Positions 1 to 8,766 of a DNA stretch of 64,000 nucleotides are shown in pieces. The position numbers and the translations under genes were made by a program. Location of the stretch: NCBI RefSeq assembly GCF_001713395.1, contig NZ_CP016452.1:2046001-2110000 (forward strand). Direction: 5' to 3'. Under the pieces are notes generated by a model. The model made no database searches and was not told where the DNA came from. It was given only the letters and a program-made list of their open reading frames with translations. Position 1 is the first letter of the stretch, and each line of letters opens with the position of its first letter. The stretch comes from Sinorhizobium sp. RAC02 (lineage in GTDB: Bacteria > Pseudomonadota > Alphaproteobacteria > Rhizobiales > Rhizobiaceae).

Positions 1-413
1 GGGCCCGGCGTTTGCGAGCGGATGATCGAACCGCCGTTCTCGGTGGCAGGCGAATGCATCCGCCAGAACGGGCCGAGCAGCGCCGCAGCGGTTTCCGTCG
101 CACCGTTCTGGCCATTGTTCAGCAGGCAGACCAGGGTCGAAAAACCGAGCGCATCAGAGGCCAGAACGCCTTCATTGTGCGCGTCGTTGGTCGCCTGACC
201 GATCCGGTTGAGGAAATCGACGCCCTGCTCGAACTCTTCCTCGGTGAGGCGGACCTCACGGGCGAAGGCATGCAAATGCCTGACCAGGGATTCCATGACC
301 TCCCTGAGACGATCGTTCGGCGCGCGCGACATCGCATCAAGCACGACGTCCGTCACCTCCTCCTGGTTTTCAATGATGTGACTTTGCCGGGTCTCTGTCT
401 TTGCCGTATCCAT
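1..413 (-). CDS. Intradiol ring-cleavage dioxygenase, N-terminal part (hydroxyquinol/catechol 1,2-dioxygenase type)
   Basis: The frame starts at an ATG at 413, with GGAGG at 421-425, and stays open to the left edge, giving the first 137 residues. The protein begins MDTAKTETRQ. It has the helical N-terminal dimerisation domain of intradiol dioxygenases, with a pattern like RLREVMESLVRHLHAF, then GVLASDALGFSTLV, and the typical LLGPFWR segment just before the catalytic domain. The Fe(III)-binding Tyr/His residues lie outside the window. The family opens catechol or hydroxyquinol between the two hydroxyls, in the cytoplasm. The N-terminal length and LGPFWR favour the hydroxyquinol 1,2-dioxygenase branch, but the substrate is not proven. 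Expression is probably controlled by the LacI-type sites just upstream. Confidence 0.85.
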   Translation of the reverse strand, partial: MDTAKTETRQSHIIENQEEVTDVVLDAMSRAPNDRLREVMESLVRHLHAFAREVRLTEEEFEQGVDFLNRIGQATNDAHNEGVLASDALGFSTLVCLLNNGQNGATETAAALLGPFWRMHSPATENGGSIIRSQTPG

Positions 414-425
414 GGCTTTTCCTCC

Positions 426-469
426 TGCAATCGATTGCATGATTAATGCGAACGATTGCACGTTGTCAA
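426..469 (-). promoter_or_regulatory. LacI-family promoter/operator of the dioxygenase gene
   Basis: On the minus strand a TTGACA -35 box (469-464) is followed after 16 nt by ATTAAT (447-442) as a -10 box. A 14-bp site TGCGAACGATTGCA (447-460) fills the spacer. A perfect palindrome TGCAATCGATTGCA (426-439) covers the expected transcription start, directly before the Shine-Dalgarno sequence. Both fit the LacI/GalR operator pattern TGNNANCGNTTNCA with the central CG, and their centres are 21 bp apart, two helical turns. Repression by a LacI-type protein encoded elsewhere is inferred. Confidence 0.7.
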
Positions 470-550
470 GAGTGTGACGGCATGCTTTTTGACAGATGGT
501 CCAAATAGCGGTTGTATTCCCCTGAAGACGGCGGGTTCGCGCATGGGCCG

Positions 551-1771
551 TCAATCGGCGCGCGAGCCTGCCGGATACAGCCGGCGTCGTACCGATACGG
601 CGACAACCAGCAGTACCGCGATCGATTCCAGCGCATGGGCGGCGATGAAGACGCTACTCGCGAGAACCAAAGCCGCGACCAGCAAGAGCAGCCAGTGCAT
701 CGAGCCATGCCTGGACGTCCGGTCGCGAACCAGCCAGAGGGCAGTCAGGTACACCGCGATCGGGATTCCGAAAGCGAGAGCGATGTGCTGTTTCGAAACG
801 GTTCCATTGCTGGCATCCGCGAGAAGCACAGCAAAACCGGCAGCCGTCGCTGCTCCCGCCGCAAAGAGCACACAATGACCGTACGCCCAGGTAAGAACGA
901 CACTGAGCTTGCGGCCGAGCAGTTGTTCGTTGCGGTCGAAGTAGAGCCCCCACATCGAAAAGGCGATGATGGAACATAGGGCCGCCCACCAGAAATGCTG
1001 GAACTGCGGCGTCGCCGGGCCTGAGATAATCAAGGCGACGGCGGCAAAACACTCGCCAAGGACAATGATGTTGAAGGAGTTGTAGCGATTAATGATGTGA
1101 CCGTGGTGCCAGTTGCTGGCGCCCCCTCGCTCCGCCAGTGCGGGAACGGCCAGCTCGCCGAGAGCACCGAGTGCAAAGAGGGGAAAGTAGAGCGGCGCCT
1201 GCGGAGAAACCAGGATGATCAAGGTGTTCCAGTAGATCTGCATGGCGCCGATCCCGGCCACGTAGCGCAGGGCCGTCAGGCGGCCCTGTCGATCGCCGTT
1301 CGCAGCACCCAGCCACAGCGCAATCATGCCAAGCCGCATGATGCTGAAGCCGATGAGGACGAGCCAATGCGGCTGATCGCCGAGGCCGCTTCGAATCCCT
1401 CCGGCGAGCGTCAACGATCCAAACATGATGACCATCGTCACCACACGGAATGCGGCCGACTTGTTGTCATAGCCCGAAGCGAACCACGTGTAGTTTGCCC
1501 AGGCCAGCCAGGCCATGAAAAAGCTGCAGGCAAACCGGATGGCACCAAGCGCAAGATCGCCGGCTTCGATGTCTTGCGCCAGTGCGTGCGCGGCGGCAGC
1601 CACCGTCACGACGGTGGCAAGATCGAACATCAACTCGAGCGAGGTCGAGTCGCGGTTGGTCTCGCCGCGATCGCGCGGGGCCAACCTGAATGAAGCTATC
1701 CTGGACAAGGCTGACCAACCTTCGAGATGACGTGGAAAGGGGGCGATTGCGCCTGCGGGTGCAAACAACAT
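551..1771 (-). CDS. ltrA: LtrA-family membrane protein (low temperature requirement protein A)
   Basis: About 406 residues with ten or more hydrophobic segments. It carries the LtrA hallmark near the N-terminus (STSLELMFDLATVVTV) and a second one near the middle (NRYNSFNIIVLGE). These match the E-L-F-F-D-L and ERFGLFTIIVLGE blocks of the family. The biochemical function of LtrA proteins is not established; the name comes from a cold-sensitive Listeria mutant. The frame is open further upstream, but the ATG at 1771 gives an 11-bp gap to the preceding gene and the usual N-terminal length. It is probably cotranscribed with the DUF1275 gene. Confidence 0.8.
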   Translation of the reverse strand: MLFAPAGAIAPFPRHLEGWSALSRIASFRLAPRDRGETNRDSTSLELMFDLATVVTVAAAAHALAQDIEAGDLALGAIRFACSFFMAWLAWANYTWFASGYDNKSAAFRVVTMVIMFGSLTLAGGIRSGLGDQPHWLVLIGFSIMRLGMIALWLGAANGDRQGRLTALRYVAGIGAMQIYWNTLIILVSPQAPLYFPLFALGALGELAVPALAERGGASNWHHGHIINRYNSFNIIVLGECFAAVALIISGPATPQFQHFWWAALCSIIAFSMWGLYFDRNEQLLGRKLSVVLTWAYGHCVLFAAGAATAAGFAVLLADASNGTVSKQHIALAFGIPIAVYLTALWLVRDRTSRHGSMHWLLLLVAALVLASSVFIAAHALESIAVLLVVAVSVRRRLYPAGSRAD

Positions 1772-1782
1772 TGCCCATCCGT

Positions 1783-2457
1783 TCAGTTCGGCTTTTGCGC
1801 GCTCCTCGGCGAATAGAAAAGGCCGACCAGAAGCAGCAAGAGAGCTGGCAAAAGCATGCCGGCAACGCCTACCGTCACTTGCGCGAACGCGCCGGCCGCA
1901 CATCCCGCCACGAAGCCGAGCACCAGGATGATCGACGTCAGCGATTGCCCCCACTCTTCAGGTTTCTCGCTATAGCCGATGAGGCGACGGGCAGCGGCGA
2001 CGGCGAGCCCGGCGATGTTGCCTGTCATCAGTGAAAACGGTGGGCCGAGCCTGGGGTCGAGGCGCTCGATCGCAGTCAACATCCCCATCGCGACAACCGC
2101 GAGAAGCGCACACGCCGACACCGGCCCGGCGTCGAAGATGGCAAGAAGGCCGGCCGTTGCGAACGCCGCTGCGGCGATAATGAGCGTCCAGAACGTCGCG
2201 CGTTCGAGAGGCTTGATCCAGGCGACCATGATGGCCGCCAAGCCCGCACCTACCATGAAGAGCGGGAATGTCATGAGCTGGAGATCACGCAGGCCGCCTT
2301 TTTCATGGCCGACCAGACCCAGCCCCAACAGCACGACATTGCCGGTGACCAGCCCAACGAAAAGGCCGCCCAAGTGAATGAAGAAGAGCGCGTCCGCAAA
2401 TCCGGAAACGAATGCCAGCGCCAGTGAATTGCTTTTCCCACGAAGTATGTTCAGCAT
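1783..2457 (-). CDS. DUF1275 (YoaK-family) membrane protein
   Basis: A 224-residue protein with about six transmembrane segments. The family signature is visible: an N-terminal SGFADALFFIHLGGLFVGLVTGN block and, mid-protein, the second FSLMTGNI repeat. YoaK/DUF1275 proteins are inner-membrane proteins of unknown role. The ATG at 2457 is preceded by GAGGGG at a good distance. It lies 11 bp upstream of the ltrA-like gene on the same strand, so the two probably form one transcript. No transport substrate can be assigned. Confidence 0.85.
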   Translation of the reverse strand: MLNILRGKSNSLALAFVSGFADALFFIHLGGLFVGLVTGNVVLLGLGLVGHEKGGLRDLQLMTFPLFMVGAGLAAIMVAWIKPLERATFWTLIIAAAAFATAGLLAIFDAGPVSACALLAVVAMGMLTAIERLDPRLGPPFSLMTGNIAGLAVAAARRLIGYSEKPEEWGQSLTSIILVLGFVAGCAAGAFAQVTVGVAGMLLPALLLLLVGLFYSPRSAQKPN

Positions 2458-2734
2458 TGTCCCCTCGCTGGTTGCTCATGAAGGCCGGAAAGCGAAATTC
2501 TGCCCCTGGGGCAGCTCGGTTCCCGGCGGATAAGAGGCAGCATCTGGGCCGGCTTGATCTCTTCGGTTCGCCCAGTGGCCGCCCGGTGAAGAAAGATGTA
2601 GCGCGTTTGATTGTGTCGAATAATTGCAACAATAATTTTGAGTGAATTGCGAATTACGAAATAATTAGATCGGGAAACGCGAAGCTCCCGCGCCGACTTT
2701 GAGCATCGAATGCGATAATCGACGGGTCGTTGCC

Positions 2735-2966
2735 CTTTGCTGGCGCTGGCCCGGATCGTCGGCATCAGGGGGTCGCTATAAACCCTGGATGCGGAGGTCG
2801 ACACGACAATCGGCAGGTTGAAAAGACGTGCTGTCCGGGCAAGGGCTACCGTATTGCCAACCAGCGGCTGGCGATCGTCGGATCCCGCACCGAACGCGAG
2901 CCCCGCCTGCTGGTCGACGATCAAGAGCAAGGGCTCGATGGGGGGCAGAAGGGGAAGGGCCGTCAT
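2735..2966 (-). pseudogene. Truncated YcaC-like isochorismatase-family hydrolase
   Basis: From an ATG at 2966 the frame encodes MTALPLLPPIEPLLLIVDQQ. An N-terminal isochorismatase fold similar to YcaC follows: the catalytic-Asp motif LIVDQQAGL, then NTVALARTARLFNLPIVVSTS. Similarity stops after about 75 residues (near 2740), and the rest of the open frame looks like random translation. The Lys and Cys of the catalytic triad are therefore missing. This is a 5' remnant of a gene normally about 200 codons long. The cause of the truncation is not visible. Confidence 0.6.
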
Positions 2967-3329
2967 CGTTTGCACTCCGAAGAACAGTTCGATGATTGCA
3001 ATGGTAGTCACCCGGCCCGTCGGCGACTTGAACGAAAGTTTGGAATTTTGCCGAAACCGCTCAGATTTACTGGCAGGCGTGCCTTCGCACGGAAACGCCG
3101 GTCTTGGATTTCTCCATTGCCGTGGCGGGCTGACTTCCCTCGTCTTCACTGAGGTGCCGTCTTAACGGAAGCCTTGATGAAGCGAACCGGACTGTCCGGC
3201 CCAAATAGTCGTCAGCTACTTCGGGCATACGCAGTCGTTGCGGGCGACCTGTTCCGGAGACGGACATGGTGTATCCTGCCCCGTGAAATCCCCGGCGAGA
3301 ATCGGCTCTCGTTCCGGCGAGCCCAGAGT
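2967..3329. other. Intergenic stretch between the hydrolase remnant and the NUDIX gene
   Basis: About 360 bases with no convincing gene. The NUDIX reading frame is open back to an ATG at 3174, but the 52 extra residues are arginine-rich and unlike any NUDIX N-terminus, so I treat this as upstream DNA. It probably holds divergent promoters for the hydrolase remnant and the NUDIX gene. None stands out. Confidence 0.3.
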
Positions 3330-3755
3330 TTGGCAGATGACATTTCTCCCTTCAAAGGCGCAAAAATCGCATTGCTTTATCAAGGGCAACTGATCGCCTA
3401 TCAGCGCGACCAGAAACCGGACATCCCGTTTCCCGGCATGTGGGATCTTCCCGGAGGAGGGCGGGAAGAGGGTGAAACTCCGATGGAGTGCGCAATCCGG
3501 GAGACGCAAGAGGAATTCGATATCACGATCGATCCCGAGTGGATCGTATGGGAGCGACACTATCCGGCGCCGATTTCGACCGACCCTGGGAGCTATTTCT
3601 TTGTTGCAAAGCTTGAAGGTGGCTTCGGGCCGATAAGGTTTGGCGACGAGGGTCAGCAATGGGCAATCATGCCGATTGCCGAGTTCCTGGATCACTCCGA
3701 GGTCGTCGAAAGTTTGAAAAGCAGATTGCGCGACTATCTCCTGAAGAACGCCTGA
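3330..3755 (+). CDS. NUDIX hydrolase
   Basis: From a TTG at 3330 the protein is 141 residues. It has a clear NUDIX box: GGREEGE, seven residues, then RETQEEFDI, matching GX5EX7REUXEEXGU except that the usual Gly near the end is Asp. The preceding PFPGMWDLPGG is the typical beta-strand into the box. NUDIX enzymes hydrolyse nucleoside diphosphates linked to another group, often as housecleaning; the substrate here is unknown. An upstream ATG at 3174 in the same frame would add 52 unconserved residues. The TTG has a GGCGAG purine stretch about 9 nt upstream, so the start is uncertain. Confidence 0.75.
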   Translation: MADDISPFKGAKIALLYQGQLIAYQRDQKPDIPFPGMWDLPGGGREEGETPMECAIRETQEEFDITIDPEWIVWERHYPAPISTDPGSYFFVAKLEGGFGPIRFGDEGQQWAIMPIAEFLDHSEVVESLKSRLRDYLLKNA

Positions 3756-3842
3756 CCTGGGGTTTCAGGCACCCTCCAGGAGTGCGATAGATACAGCAAG
3801 GCTGTTTGGGGGAATACGAATCTGAAGACCGTATCGATCAGC

Positions 3843-5039
3843 TTGCGTGAACGCATAGTGCTCTACGCCCTGCTCACGTCGCTGACTTCCATTAGCATCG
3901 ACGCACTTTTGCCGGGTCTGCGGGCGATCGGAGCCGATGTCGGCGTTTCACCACCATTATCGACGCAGCATGTCATATCGCTGTTCATCTTCGGCATGGC
4001 ATTTGGAGAACTGCTGCTGGGGCCGATTTCCGATGCGCTGGGCCGGAAGAAGGCACTTGTCCTCGGCCTTGGTGTCTATGCGGCCGGAACCATCATCGCT
4101 ATGCTGGCGGGCTCGCTGGAAATGGTTATCCTGGGGCGTTTCCTGCAGGGAGTCGGTGTTTCCGGCCCCAAGATTGCAACGCGAGCGATGATTCGCGACC
4201 AATTTGAAGGTGACGCCATGGCCCGCGTCATGTCCTTCATGTTCACGCTGTTTATTCTCGTACCGATGCTGGCGCCAGCCTTGGCGCAAGCTGTCATCCT
4301 CACCGCAGGATGGCGCAGCATCTTCATCTGCTACCTCGTGTTCGCCGGCTTCCTCGGTCTTTGGCTAATGCTGCGCCAGCCGGAAACCCTGCCGCCGGAG
4401 CGACGGATCACCTTTCGGCCAAGACTGCTGTTCCGCAACGCGCAGCGCATTCTCACGAACCGTCGCGTCGCGTTGCTGATCCTCGCCACCGGCTTCGTTT
4501 TTGGTGCGCAACTTCTTTATCTGAGCACGGCCGCCGATCTCTTTTACGATGCCTACGGGATCGCGGAGACCTTTCCGCTCTATTTTGCCATGCTGGCCAC
4601 CGGCATCGGACTTGCCTCGTTTCTCAATGCGAAGCTGGTGCCACGCTACGGCATGGATGCCATGGCCCGCATCGGCTTTCTCGGCCTGACGCTGGCGGGG
4701 ATGGCGATGCTCTCCGCGGTCCTCACCTTCGACGGGCATCTGCCGCTTGCGATCCTTCTGGCCCTGACCTATGCCGCCTTCTTCTCAATTGGCATGCTCT
4801 TCGGCAATCTCAACGCCATGGCGATGCGCCCGCTTGGACAGGCCGCAGGATTGGCAGCGTCGCTGATCGCCTCCGGCTCCAGCCTCGTCGCCACGGTATT
4901 TGCGATAACGATTGGCCACTTCTACGACGGCACCCCCCTCAACCTGGCCTGCGGTCTCTTCATCGCCGGCATGTTTTCGCTGATCCTTGCTGAACTGTCG
5001 GCGCGCGGCTCTACGATTCCAATAGAGGTTGTTCGATAG
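3843..5039 (+). CDS. Bcr/CflA-family MFS drug efflux transporter
   Basis: A 398-residue, 12-TM major facilitator protein. The N-terminal half shows LPGLRAIGADV, the loop 2-3 motif GPISDALGRKKAL and the family motif GRFLQGVGVSGPKIATRAMIRD, all typical of the Bcr/CflA subfamily (bicyclomycin, chloramphenicol or sulfonamide export by proton antiport). It starts at TTG 3843; no better in-frame ATG is present. It is a single gene, convergent with the amidase gene at 5148. The substrate cannot be predicted. Confidence 0.8.
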   Translation: MRERIVLYALLTSLTSISIDALLPGLRAIGADVGVSPPLSTQHVISLFIFGMAFGELLLGPISDALGRKKALVLGLGVYAAGTIIAMLAGSLEMVILGRFLQGVGVSGPKIATRAMIRDQFEGDAMARVMSFMFTLFILVPMLAPALAQAVILTAGWRSIFICYLVFAGFLGLWLMLRQPETLPPERRITFRPRLLFRNAQRILTNRRVALLILATGFVFGAQLLYLSTAADLFYDAYGIAETFPLYFAMLATGIGLASFLNAKLVPRYGMDAMARIGFLGLTLAGMAMLSAVLTFDGHLPLAILLALTYAAFFSIGMLFGNLNAMAMRPLGQAAGLAASLIASGSSLVATVFAITIGHFYDGTPLNLACGLFIAGMFSLILAELSARGSTIPIEVVR

Positions 5040-5147
5040 AGCGTCGCAGAAATCCTGGTTTCGCAAACATGCACTAACGTTGGCCATGGATTATCCCGTG
5101 GGGGCAGACCGTCCCCTCGTCCGCAGCCTGCCCATGGATCGGTCGGA

Positions 5148-6308
5148 TCACGGCACTCGGACCCGCAGTGCGGTATCCACAAGCAACAAATCTGCATTCG
5201 CTGCTCCGATGAGCGACAGTGAGAACTCCCGATCGCCCACCGAAGCCGGAAATGCCAGTTGCGAGTAACCGCCAAGGCCAGCAAGACATAAATAGGGAAT
5301 GCAGGCCGAACGGAATTCGGCAAGTTGATCCGCGGTGTCTTCACGACGCGGGGGGCTCGCCGCCAGCGTTGGCAAGGCAAGCAACGCGCCGTCTGCAAAG
5401 GCAGCATTCATTTCCCTGCGAAAAGCCCTCCTGATCGCCTGCGCCTCCTTGACCACGGCCGGCGTCAGCCGCGACCCGGACAGGAGGCGGGCCGCGATGC
5501 TCGGCGCAATCGTCGAACCGTGGAGCTCGAAGAACGACCGATTACTTTCCCAGGCTTCGCTCTGCAGGATCGTAACGAAAGCCGACGCAAGGTCGCCGTA
5601 CCCAATCGAAGACAGGGAACGGACACGCTGGAGCGGCACGGCGGTCGAGTGGATGCATGCAACCAGCGCATCGGCGATGGCCGGATCGATCGAGTGCAGA
5701 ATGTCTTCCGCAATCACAATGGATGTCGTTTGGCCCGGAACGGTCGGAAGGCCGACCGAGCCGGCGACCTGCGCCATGTGCTGGAGATGCGCGGTCATAA
5801 AACCCGGAACATCGAAGCTCGAAGCGAGCGGGCGCAAACCGGCTGTGTTCAGTGTCCCATGGGTGGGCCGCAGACCTACGACGCCATTGATCGCAGCCGG
5901 CAGCCTGACCGAGCCTGACGTGTCCGTGCCAAGGCCGATATCCGCAAGGCCCGCGGCGACGGCGACAGCGGAACCGGACGATGAGCCGCCGGGGATCCGC
6001 TCCGGGTGTCGCGGATTGATCGGCATTCCGAAATGTACATTGTCGCCGATCAACGAATAGGCAAGCTCGTCGGTGTTGGTCTTGCCGACAAAGCGCGCGC
6101 CGTCATCGAGCAGCGTCTGTACAAGCGGCGCCGTCTCCGTCTTGTTACCCGAAGCGGCGAGCAAGACCGGGTTTCCCGCAGCCGTCGGATATCCGGTGAC
6201 ATCGAACAGATCCTTCACCGCCAGTCGCAGACCGGACAGGCGGCCGGCGGGCGCATGCTGCACCGCTTTGCTCGGATAGGGCACGAACGCGTTCCACCGG
6301 TCCATCAT
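5148..6308 (-). CDS. Amidase-signature family amidase
   Basis: A 386-residue enzyme with the Ser-cisSer-Lys triad of the amidase signature family: Lys32 in VKDLFDV, the Gly/Ser loop GGSSSGS at 107-113 and the nucleophile Ser133 in GTDTSGSVRLPA. It hydrolyses carboxylic amides to acid and ammonia in the cytoplasm. It is the last gene of the transporter operon, 9 bp after livF, and has no signal peptide. The operon is headed by a nitrilase and governed by an AmiC/AmiR-like pair, so a role in amide or nitrile use is likely. The exact substrate is not known. Confidence 0.85.
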   Translation of the reverse strand: MMDRWNAFVPYPSKAVQHAPAGRLSGLRLAVKDLFDVTGYPTAAGNPVLLAASGNKTETAPLVQTLLDDGARFVGKTNTDELAYSLIGDNVHFGMPINPRHPERIPGGSSSGSAVAVAAGLADIGLGTDTSGSVRLPAAINGVVGLRPTHGTLNTAGLRPLASSFDVPGFMTAHLQHMAQVAGSVGLPTVPGQTTSIVIAEDILHSIDPAIADALVACIHSTAVPLQRVRSLSSIGYGDLASAFVTILQSEAWESNRSFFELHGSTIAPSIAARLLSGSRLTPAVVKEAQAIRRAFRREMNAAFADGALLALPTLAASPPRREDTADQLAEFRSACIPYLCLAGLGGYSQLAFPASVGDREFSLSLIGAANADLLLVDTALRVRVP

Positions 6309-6317
6309 GGCCGCCGC

Positions 6318-7025
6318 CTAGATCTTCAGATGCTGCATGACGCGGCCTGCACTACTAGGACCGTTCGCACTGACCTCCTGGATAGCGCCGAGCTTGAGGA
6401 TCCCCCACCGGTCTGCGACCGAAAGCGCGAAATCCAGGTTCTGCTCGACGAGAAGCACGGTGGTGCCCCACCCCTCACGGTCTTCCTTCAGCGCCCTTGC
6501 GATATTCTGGACGACGGACGGCTGCAGGCCCTCGGAGATCTCGTCGATCAGAAGCAACCTCGGACGCAACATGAGGGCGCGCGCCAGGATGAGCATTTTC
6601 TGTTCGCCGCCGGAAAGCGTGCCGGCCTTCTGGGCAAGGCGATCCTTGAGAAACGGGAAGTAGGCGTAGACCCGATCCAGCGCATCGGGCAGAAGCCTGT
6701 CACTTTTCAAGGCGAGACGAAGATTGTCGCGGATGGCAAGATCCTGGAAAAGTGGCAGCTCCTGTGGAGCATAGCCGATGCCCGATGCGATCAGTTGAGC
6801 CGGCTTCCTTCCCGAAATGATCGAGCCATCGACTTTGATGGTCCCACCACTCAGGCCCAGGAAACCTAGGATCGTCTTGAGCAGCGTCGTCTTGCCCATG
6901 CCATTCTTGCCGAGCAGCGCGAAGATTTCACCGGACGGGATGGAAAGAGACACATCGTTGACGACATCGTTGATGCCGTAGCCACTCGACACGCCGACGA
7001 GTTCGAGTTTTGCGGCCTCAGACAT
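6318..7025 (-). CDS. Branched-chain-type ABC transporter ATP-binding protein (LivF/UrtE-like)
   Basis: A 235-residue ATPase with Walker A GKNGMGKT (39-46), Q-loop YAPQE, signature LSGGEQ (137-142) and Walker B LLLIDE (157-162). LivF-like features are the short length and the LLVEQNLDFAL switch region. The ATG at 7025 has AGGAGG 5 nt upstream and overlaps the end of the preceding fused gene by 8 bp, implying translational coupling. It energises uptake together with the fused permease-ATPase, the LivH-like permease and the binding protein. Confidence 0.9.
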   Translation of the reverse strand: MSEAAKLELVGVSSGYGINDVVNDVSLSIPSGEIFALLGKNGMGKTTLLKTILGFLGLSGGTIKVDGSIISGRKPAQLIASGIGYAPQELPLFQDLAIRDNLRLALKSDRLLPDALDRVYAYFPFLKDRLAQKAGTLSGGEQKMLILARALMLRPRLLLIDEISEGLQPSVVQNIARALKEDREGWGTTVLLVEQNLDFALSVADRWGILKLGAIQEVSANGPSSAGRVMQHLKI

Positions 7026-8766
7026 GGGCGCCTCCTGAGTAGATCGTACGGACCGTTTCGGAGTTCACCACCTCCTCGACGGTTCCGTCGAGAACGAGCT
7101 TGCCTTGGTGGAGAACAACGATGCGGCTCGATATCTCACGCACGAAGTCGAGATCGTGTTCGACCAGGATCGCGGCAAACCCCATCTCGTCCGTCAGTTT
7201 TTTCAGGATGGTGCCGATCGTCATCCGCTCTGTCTTGGTCAGACCCGCAGTCGGCTCGTCGAGAAGGATGACGCGTGGCTGCAGCGCCACCACCATTGCA
7301 AGTTCCAATGCCTGCCGCTGGCCATGAGAAAGCAGGGACACAGGTTTGTCGAGCATGGCGGCCATGCCGGTCAGTTCAAGGATATCGACAGCCGGCGCCG
7401 GCATTGCGATCTCGGTAGCGGAGTGGACCAAGCTCGGCGTCTGATGGCTGAACCGCGCCATCTTCAGGCATTCACCGATCGTCATGCTGTCGAAAATGCT
7501 GGCAACCTGGAACTTTCGTCCGACCCCGAGGGCGACAATCTTCTCCGGCGTGTGACCGGCGATGTTCCTGCCGAGAATGTCGACTTCGCCCTCGACCCGC
7601 TCCCTGCCATCGGACAGGCAACGCATCATCGTCGTCTTGCCGGCACCATTCGGGCCGACGAGGCTTATAAGCTCGCCAGAGCGAACTTCCAGGTCGATAC
7701 CCTTCAGCACCGACAGGGCGCCATAGGACTTCCCGAGATTGCGGATCGACAGGAGACTGCCCTCGTCCTTGCCGGCGAAGGGTCGCATCGGGATCGGCGT
7801 CAGCTTGGTCCCTGTGCCGCCCGGCTTCAGCAACCGAGTGACCAGCGAGGCCAGACCACCCGGCAGAAGGATGATCATCACGACGAAAAGCCCACCGACG
7901 ATCAATTGCCAAAGGTACGGCAGGTCACCGGACAGGTTGGCGCTAAGGTAGTCGATGCCGATGGCGCCGAACATCGGGCCAATGATCGTGCCGCGACCGC
8001 CGAGTGCCGTCCAGACGACCAGTTCCGTTCCGAAAACGAAACCGGTGTTCTCCGGTGCGACGACGCCCGACGCATTGGCATAGAGAAAGCCGGCCAGTCC
8101 GCAGACGCCAGCAAGCACGGCAGTCAAGGCGATCTTCAGCTTTGCCGGGTTCATACCGAGATATGCGACGCGGGCTTCGTTGTCGCGCACGGCCGCGAGG
8201 AGACGGCCGGCATCGGAACGCACGAAGAGGATCGCGAGTGCCGCAACGATGACGAGGCAGATGCCTGCCAGACGAAAGTAGCCGGCGAGACCGAAAGGTA
8301 GCGTTTCGTAGCCGACGAGCCCGCTCGAGGAGCCTGTCCAGACGCCGCCGGAGAAGACCGCCTGCGTGACGACGATTGGTACAACGAGCGAGATCACGGT
8401 GGCATAGAGTGGTGTCGATCCGTAGTAGAAGGACAACCAGCCGACGGCCAGCCCAAGCAGCAGCGGAACGACCAAAGCCGCGACCAGCGCCACCACGAAG
8501 AAGGCGGGGCTCGAACCAAGATGCGTCAGCACCATCGCCGTCGCATAGGCGCCGACCCCGAAGAACGCCGCCTGCCCGAAGGTCAGCACGCCGGTGTAGC
8601 CCCAGAGGAGATCGACGGTGATGGCGAGCATCGCATAGATCATCGAGCGCGTCAGTACGTTGAGGCTGAACCGGCCGAGGAACATCGGCCCGAACACGAC
8701 GAGCAGGATGCCGACGATCGCCAGCACGACAAGGAGAACAAGGCGGAGGTTATGTCTGTTAGGCAC
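7018..8766 (-). CDS. Fused LivM permease - LivG ATPase of a branched-chain-type ABC importer
   Basis: A 582-residue two-domain protein. Residues 1 to about 305 form a LivM-like permease with several TM segments and the family blocks GQAAFFGVGAYA and ALGGRGTIIGP. After a short linker, residues 338-582 are a LivG-like ATPase: Walker A GPNGAGKT (371-378), signature LLSHGQRQ and Walker B VILLDEP. The LSHGQ signature resembles the urea/amide-type members. It starts at GTG 8766, overlapping the end of the livH-like gene. Such fusions occur in HAAT importers. Here the fusion replaces two of the usual four membrane or ATPase genes. Confidence 0.9.
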   Translation of the reverse strand: MPNRHNLRLVLLVVLAIVGILLVVFGPMFLGRFSLNVLTRSMIYAMLAITVDLLWGYTGVLTFGQAAFFGVGAYATAMVLTHLGSSPAFFVVALVAALVVPLLLGLAVGWLSFYYGSTPLYATVISLVVPIVVTQAVFSGGVWTGSSSGLVGYETLPFGLAGYFRLAGICLVIVAALAILFVRSDAGRLLAAVRDNEARVAYLGMNPAKLKIALTAVLAGVCGLAGFLYANASGVVAPENTGFVFGTELVVWTALGGRGTIIGPMFGAIGIDYLSANLSGDLPYLWQLIVGGLFVVMIILLPGGLASLVTRLLKPGGTGTKLTPIPMRPFAGKDEGSLLSIRNLGKSYGALSVLKGIDLEVRSGELISLVGPNGAGKTTMMRCLSDGRERVEGEVDILGRNIAGHTPEKIVALGVGRKFQVASIFDSMTIGECLKMARFSHQTPSLVHSATEIAMPAPAVDILELTGMAAMLDKPVSLLSHGQRQALELAMVVALQPRVILLDEPTAGLTKTERMTIGTILKKLTDEMGFAAILVEHDLDFVREISSRIVVLHQGKLVLDGTVEEVVNSETVRTIYSGGAHV

